From Opitutales bacterium (GTDB lineage Bacteria > Verrucomicrobiota > Verrucomicrobiia > Opitutales > Opitutaceae), in NCBI GenBank assembly GCA_021772595.1, contig JAJFLS010000189.1, forward strand, positions 1-26,066: DNA of 26,066 nt. Reading direction: 5' to 3'. The notes beneath the pieces are model-generated. The model saw nothing but the letters and a program-made list of their open reading frames with translations. It searched no databases and was not told the DNA's origin. Shown one piece after another: positions 23,480 to 26,066 of this stretch. A program made the translations under genes and the position numbers. The stretch's first letter is position 1; every line of letters begins with the position of its first letter.

Positions 23480-24658
23480 TTACGAGGCCCGCTTGAAGAC
23501 CAGTCTCCAGAAACTGTGTCGAATGAGTTTCGATGTGTTTTTATCTCCGTTGAGCGCTTGATAGGATGCGTGTATCCATTCATCGGGGTCGCTAGCAGAG
23601 TGGCAGTCGTGCAGATCCGAAAGAGAGAGAAATCCGGGCGATGTTTCCTTGAGGCGTTGGTCGAGTTCCTGGTTTAGACTGATAGTCCAATTCATTGGTC
23701 TAGGGAGGATTCCGATCAGGCGCATTCGACCTTTGAATACTTCTTTGAGCCAATGCCATCGTCGGGCAAGCAGACAGCCTTTGTTGCCGGTTTTGAGCTT
23801 GAGAGCTCCGCCGGTACCGTCATGCGCTTCGACCACGGTCCAATCGATGCGGGACAGGGCGACGAGGGGAGCGGCGATCGCGAATAGGAGGATTGCGAAG
23901 ATCCGCTCGTAGAAGGGGGCCTTGCGAATGCGGCTTCCCATATCGCTGAGAATAAAGGTGTCGGATATGGGAACGCGGCAGCCGTGCTTGGCGTCGAGGA
24001 GCAATCCGCCATCGACGGCGACCTGGTCAAGGGAAGTGTTGCGTCCTGCCATGGTGCCGGAGAGGACGATGGAGTTCCTGACCCTCGCGTTTCTGTCGAT
24101 GATCGTGTTTTCGGCTATGCAGGCGAAAGGGCCGATTTCCGCGTTAGCTCCGATATCGCATTTCCCTTGTATCCAAAATGGGGCGACCAGCTTCGCCTTA
24201 TGGTGAATGCGAACGTGCGGGCCGATCCATCCTCCGGGGATGTGCTGGACTTCGATGTGCAGTTTATATTGATCTATTTGCTCTAGCCAAAGGCGATTTA
24301 GGCTGAGCCAATGCCGCAGGAGATCGACGCTGTTGTCCAAAGCGTGTTCGATTTTATTGTGACGGGGAAGTCCGATGATGGGAACTGCGTCGTCGGGAGC
24401 TTTCTCGTCTGCGGAAACGGGGACGATGGTCACGTTGCGCGACCAGTAGGCTCCGCCGTTGAGGTAGTCGCGCACGCAGGAAGGTCGATCGGAGACGTAG
24501 ATCTCGATGGCGTCGATCGATTCGTCGACGGCTCGATCCATCCAGTGAGCGATGAAGGGCTGGTTGCCGATCGGCCAGAGGCAGAAGGGATCGGGATTTC
24601 TCCAAAGATCATCCAGCGAGCCCCAATCGGGAACGAGTAGCCTCCATTTTTTTTTCAT
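23480..24658 (-). CDS. Fusion: degenerate nucleotidyltransferase start, hexapeptide-repeat beta-helix, degenerate sugar-transferase end
   Basis: A 392-residue protein. Residues 1-85 resemble the first half of sugar-nucleotidyltransferases (LWPIGNQPFIAHWMDRAV at 27-44, IDAIEIYVSDRP at 48-59, VRDYLNGG at 62-69) but lack the GGxGxRL loop that binds the nucleotide. Residues 143-235 have hexapeptide-type repeats of a left-handed beta-helix (WIGPHVRIHHKAKLVAPF, CDIGANAEIGPFACIAENTI). Residues 248-390 look like a worn bacterial sugar-transferase domain. FYERIFAILLFAIAAPLVAL (249-268) stands where the membrane hairpin would be and LKEVFKGRMRLIGILPRP (304-321) where the NVxKGDMSxVGPRP motif would be, but the KFRSM and DELPQ catalytic motifs are absent. 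No activity can be assigned; a scaffold or regulatory role is likelier. It begins 13 bp after the stop of the intact sugar transferase. An A9 run directly follows the ATG. Confidence 0.75.
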   Translation of the reverse strand: MKKKWRLLVPDWGSLDDLWRNPDPFCLWPIGNQPFIAHWMDRAVDESIDAIEIYVSDRPSCVRDYLNGGAYWSRNVTIVPVSADEKAPDDAVPIIGLPRHNKIEHALDNSVDLLRHWLSLNRLWLEQIDQYKLHIEVQHIPGGWIGPHVRIHHKAKLVAPFWIQGKCDIGANAEIGPFACIAENTIIDRNARVRNSIVLSGTMAGRNTSLDQVAVDGGLLLDAKHGCRVPISDTFILSDMGSRIRKAPFYERIFAILLFAIAAPLVALSRIDWTVVEAHDGTGGALKLKTGNKGCLLARRWHWLKEVFKGRMRLIGILPRPMNWTISLNQELDQRLKETSPGFLSLSDLHDCHSASDPDEWIHASYQALNGDKNTSKLIRHSFWRLVFKRAS

Positions 24659-24671
24659 GACGGCACGGTTA

Positions 24672-25406
24672 TCAGTAGGCGCCCTTGCCCAGAAAGACGG
24701 CGGGGACAGTTAGCAACAGAAGCTTGATATCGAGCCAAATGCTGTTGGAGCGGATGTATTCGACGTCGAGGCGGACTTGATTTTCGAAATCCAAATCGGT
24801 GCGTCCGCCGACTTGCCAGAAGCAGGTGAGCCCAGGCTTGGCCAGAAGTCTCTGGCGCTCTTCCATTGAGTAGTCGGCGACTTCCATGGGAACGACCGGC
24901 CTTGGCCCGACGATCGACATATCGCCTTTGAAAACGTTCCAGAATTGAGGGAGCTCATCGATCGAGTATTTGCGAATGAAATTGCCGATGCGCGTGATCC
25001 GGGGATCGCCCGCTAGCTTCATTTCGATGGTGTCCTTGGCTTGCTCGAGCTCGATCATCCGCTGGGCGACTTTCTCGGCGTCGGCGACCATCGATCGGAA
25101 TTTCCAGATTTGAAACGAGTTTCCTTTGAGGCCGATTCGCTTCTGCTTGAAAAAGACGGGTCCATCGTCCTCGACCTTGATGAGAATGGCGGTGGCCGCG
25201 AATAGAGGCGACAGAGTCATCAAGGTGAAAGCGGACACGAAAATATCGAAGATGCGCTTTAGGAAGATCGCCGCGCCGATGACGCTTTTCCAGACGAGAC
25301 GTTTTGTCCGGATACGGCTTTGGAGGCTGGCTCGACCAGCGGGGGTAGCCGCTTTCGCCCAGTATTCTGCGAACTCGGTGTCAGAGTCGGTGATTTTTGT
25401 TTCCAT
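24672..25406 (-). CDS. Polyprenyl-phosphate sugar phosphotransferase (WcaJ/bacterial sugar transferase family)
   Basis: A membrane enzyme that moves a sugar phosphate from a UDP-sugar to undecaprenyl phosphate, the first membrane step in exopolysaccharide or O-antigen synthesis. The 244-residue product is of the short type, without the N-terminal four-helix region of WcaJ. A soluble stretch (1-45) precedes the re-entrant membrane helix KRIFDIFVSAFTLMTLSPLF (50-69). Catalytic-domain motifs follow: GPVFFKQKRIGLKG (82-95), WKFRSM (101-106), GDPRITRIGNFIRK (133-146), IDELPQFWNV (149-158), KGDMSIVGPRP (160-170) and PGLTCFWQVGGR (191-202). Asp150 and Glu151 form the expected catalytic pair. A TTG at 25451 could add 15 residues; the ATG at 25406 is preferred and still overlaps the end of udk by 26 bases, so the two are probably co-translated. 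Confidence 0.94.
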   Translation of the reverse strand: METKITDSDTEFAEYWAKAATPAGRASLQSRIRTKRLVWKSVIGAAIFLKRIFDIFVSAFTLMTLSPLFAATAILIKVEDDGPVFFKQKRIGLKGNSFQIWKFRSMVADAEKVAQRMIELEQAKDTIEMKLAGDPRITRIGNFIRKYSIDELPQFWNVFKGDMSIVGPRPVVPMEVADYSMEERQRLLAKPGLTCFWQVGGRTDLDFENQVRLDVEYIRSNSIWLDIKLLLLTVPAVFLGKGAY

Positions 25407-26022
25407 CGTTGGCCGTTTGACTTCGTAAATCGGCCATAAAATCGTTTTCAAAAGCGTTATCTTCCAAGGGATTCCACACTTGGTCCGCGTGAATGGCGCT
25501 GGGGGCGACGAACTGCTCGAACATCGGCTCGGCGTGGCGTTTCCAGCTTTGGGAGATATGCTCGCGCGAATAGCCTCGCCCTTGAACGTCGCGCTCCAGC
25601 CGACGGTCGAATCGGGTTTGAGGAGCCGTTTCTATAAATAACTTTCTATCAAGTAGTTTGCGGACATCGGTCTCGTGCAGGACGAAGAGTCCCTCGATGA
25701 TGAGGATTGCGGATGGTTGGAGAGTTCGGACGTTTTCGGTCCTTTGATAGTTGGAAAAACGGTACTGCGGGGCCTGAACCACCTCGCCTCGCTGGAGGGC
25801 TTCGAGGTGCTTGAGCAGGAGCGGAAATTCGATCGCGTCGGGGTGGTCGAAATTGGTGTCGCGCGCTTCCTCGATCGGGAGTTTGGACAGGTCGCGGTAG
25901 TACCAATCTTGCTCGATGAGGGTCGATTTACCGGGAAACGCATCCTGGATTCTCCGGGCGAACCAGGACTTCCCCGAGCCGCTGCCGCCTGAGATGCCAA
26001 TTGTTATCGAGTGGTGGGGCAC
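25381..26022 (-). CDS. udk: Uridine kinase
   Basis: Cytoplasmic salvage enzyme phosphorylating uridine (and usually cytidine) to UMP/CMP. The 213-residue chain equals the E. coli Udk length. P-loop GGSGSGKS (12-19), QDWYYRDLSKL (38-48), NFDHPDAIEFPLL (57-69) with the substrate Asp, and the Walker-B-like ILIIEGLFVLHE (106-117) are all present, as is the lid segment RFDRRLERDVQGRG (137-150). The C-terminus is extended by a polar tail overlapping the next gene. The GTG start at 26022 (gtg ccc cac) is the first codon of the conserved region. It heads the operon udk, sugar transferase, fusion protein, RsbW-GAF-RsbU. Placing UMP supply beside UDP-sugar use makes metabolic sense, but the coupling is inferred from order only. 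Confidence 0.94.
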   Translation of the reverse strand: MPHHSITIGISGGSGSGKSWFARRIQDAFPGKSTLIEQDWYYRDLSKLPIEEARDTNFDHPDAIEFPLLLKHLEALQRGEVVQAPQYRFSNYQRTENVRTLQPSAILIIEGLFVLHETDVRKLLDRKLFIETAPQTRFDRRLERDVQGRGYSREHISQSWKRHAEPMFEQFVAPSAIHADQVWNPLEDNAFENDFMADLRSQTANDGNKNHRL

Positions 26023-26066
26023 GGCGACTTTCTAATCGAATCGCGGAGATAGGTTCAAGACCTTAG

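Overview
The window most likely comes from a marine or environmental member of the Verrucomicrobiota, class Opitutae (Pelagicoccus- or Coraliomargarita-like). This is inferred from the gene set (HrpA-type helicase, KorAB, fused HyuAB, TrhO, RsbU-type phosphatase), the moderate-to-high GC content, and large gene-free gaps holding palindromic repeats. No rRNA, tRNA, CRISPR array or complete insertion sequence was recognised. It reads as chromosomal DNA.

Layout. 3-1355 (+): 3' part of a phytoene-dehydrogenase-like (PYROXD2-type) flavoenzyme cut by the window edge. 1356-1863: gap with a nested inverted repeat. 1864-5607 (+): 5-oxoprolinase/hydantoinase-type enzyme with the A and B halves in one chain. 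5608-5942: terminator and a REP-type palindrome pair. 5943-11619 (-): a compact three-gene run transcribed as a copper/zinc-type permease with a fused HMA domain, a small exported protein, then HrpA. 11757-13445 (-): a PAS/ATPase signalling protein whose receiver lacks its Asp and which has no recognisable His box. 13446-14108: gap. 14109-16846 (+): korA-korB, a 2-oxoacid:ferredoxin oxidoreductase. 16847-17541: gap with two REP-type pairs and a terminator-like hairpin. 17542-18883 (+): an exported protein of unknown function and a small unknown protein. 19023-20309 (+): soluble hybrid histidine kinase. 20340-21335 (-): trhO, divergent from yhbY (+, 21472-21750). 21752-26022 (-): a four-gene operon transcribed udk, phosphoglycosyl transferase, a fused hexapeptide-repeat/pseudo-transferase protein, and an RsbW-GAF-RsbU protein.

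Two things stand out. First, the udk operon joins UMP/uridine supply, polyprenyl-phosphate sugar transfer (exopolysaccharide initiation), a protein made of two degenerate enzyme domains around a beta-helix, and a combined kinase/phosphatase of the partner-switching type. It looks like a regulated surface-polysaccharide module. The degenerate protein opens with a run of nine A directly after its ATG. Second, five intergenic sites carry palindromes in which a GTAG tetranucleotide sits just 5' of a hairpin, four of them as inverted pairs, yet the stems are unrelated to each other. This is the signature of REP sequences mobilised by RAYT (TnpA-REP) transposases, and it suggests several parallel REP families in one genome.

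Several genes serve RNA metabolism (hrpA, trhO, yhbY) and three separate loci encode phospho-signalling proteins, two of them with unusual architectures.
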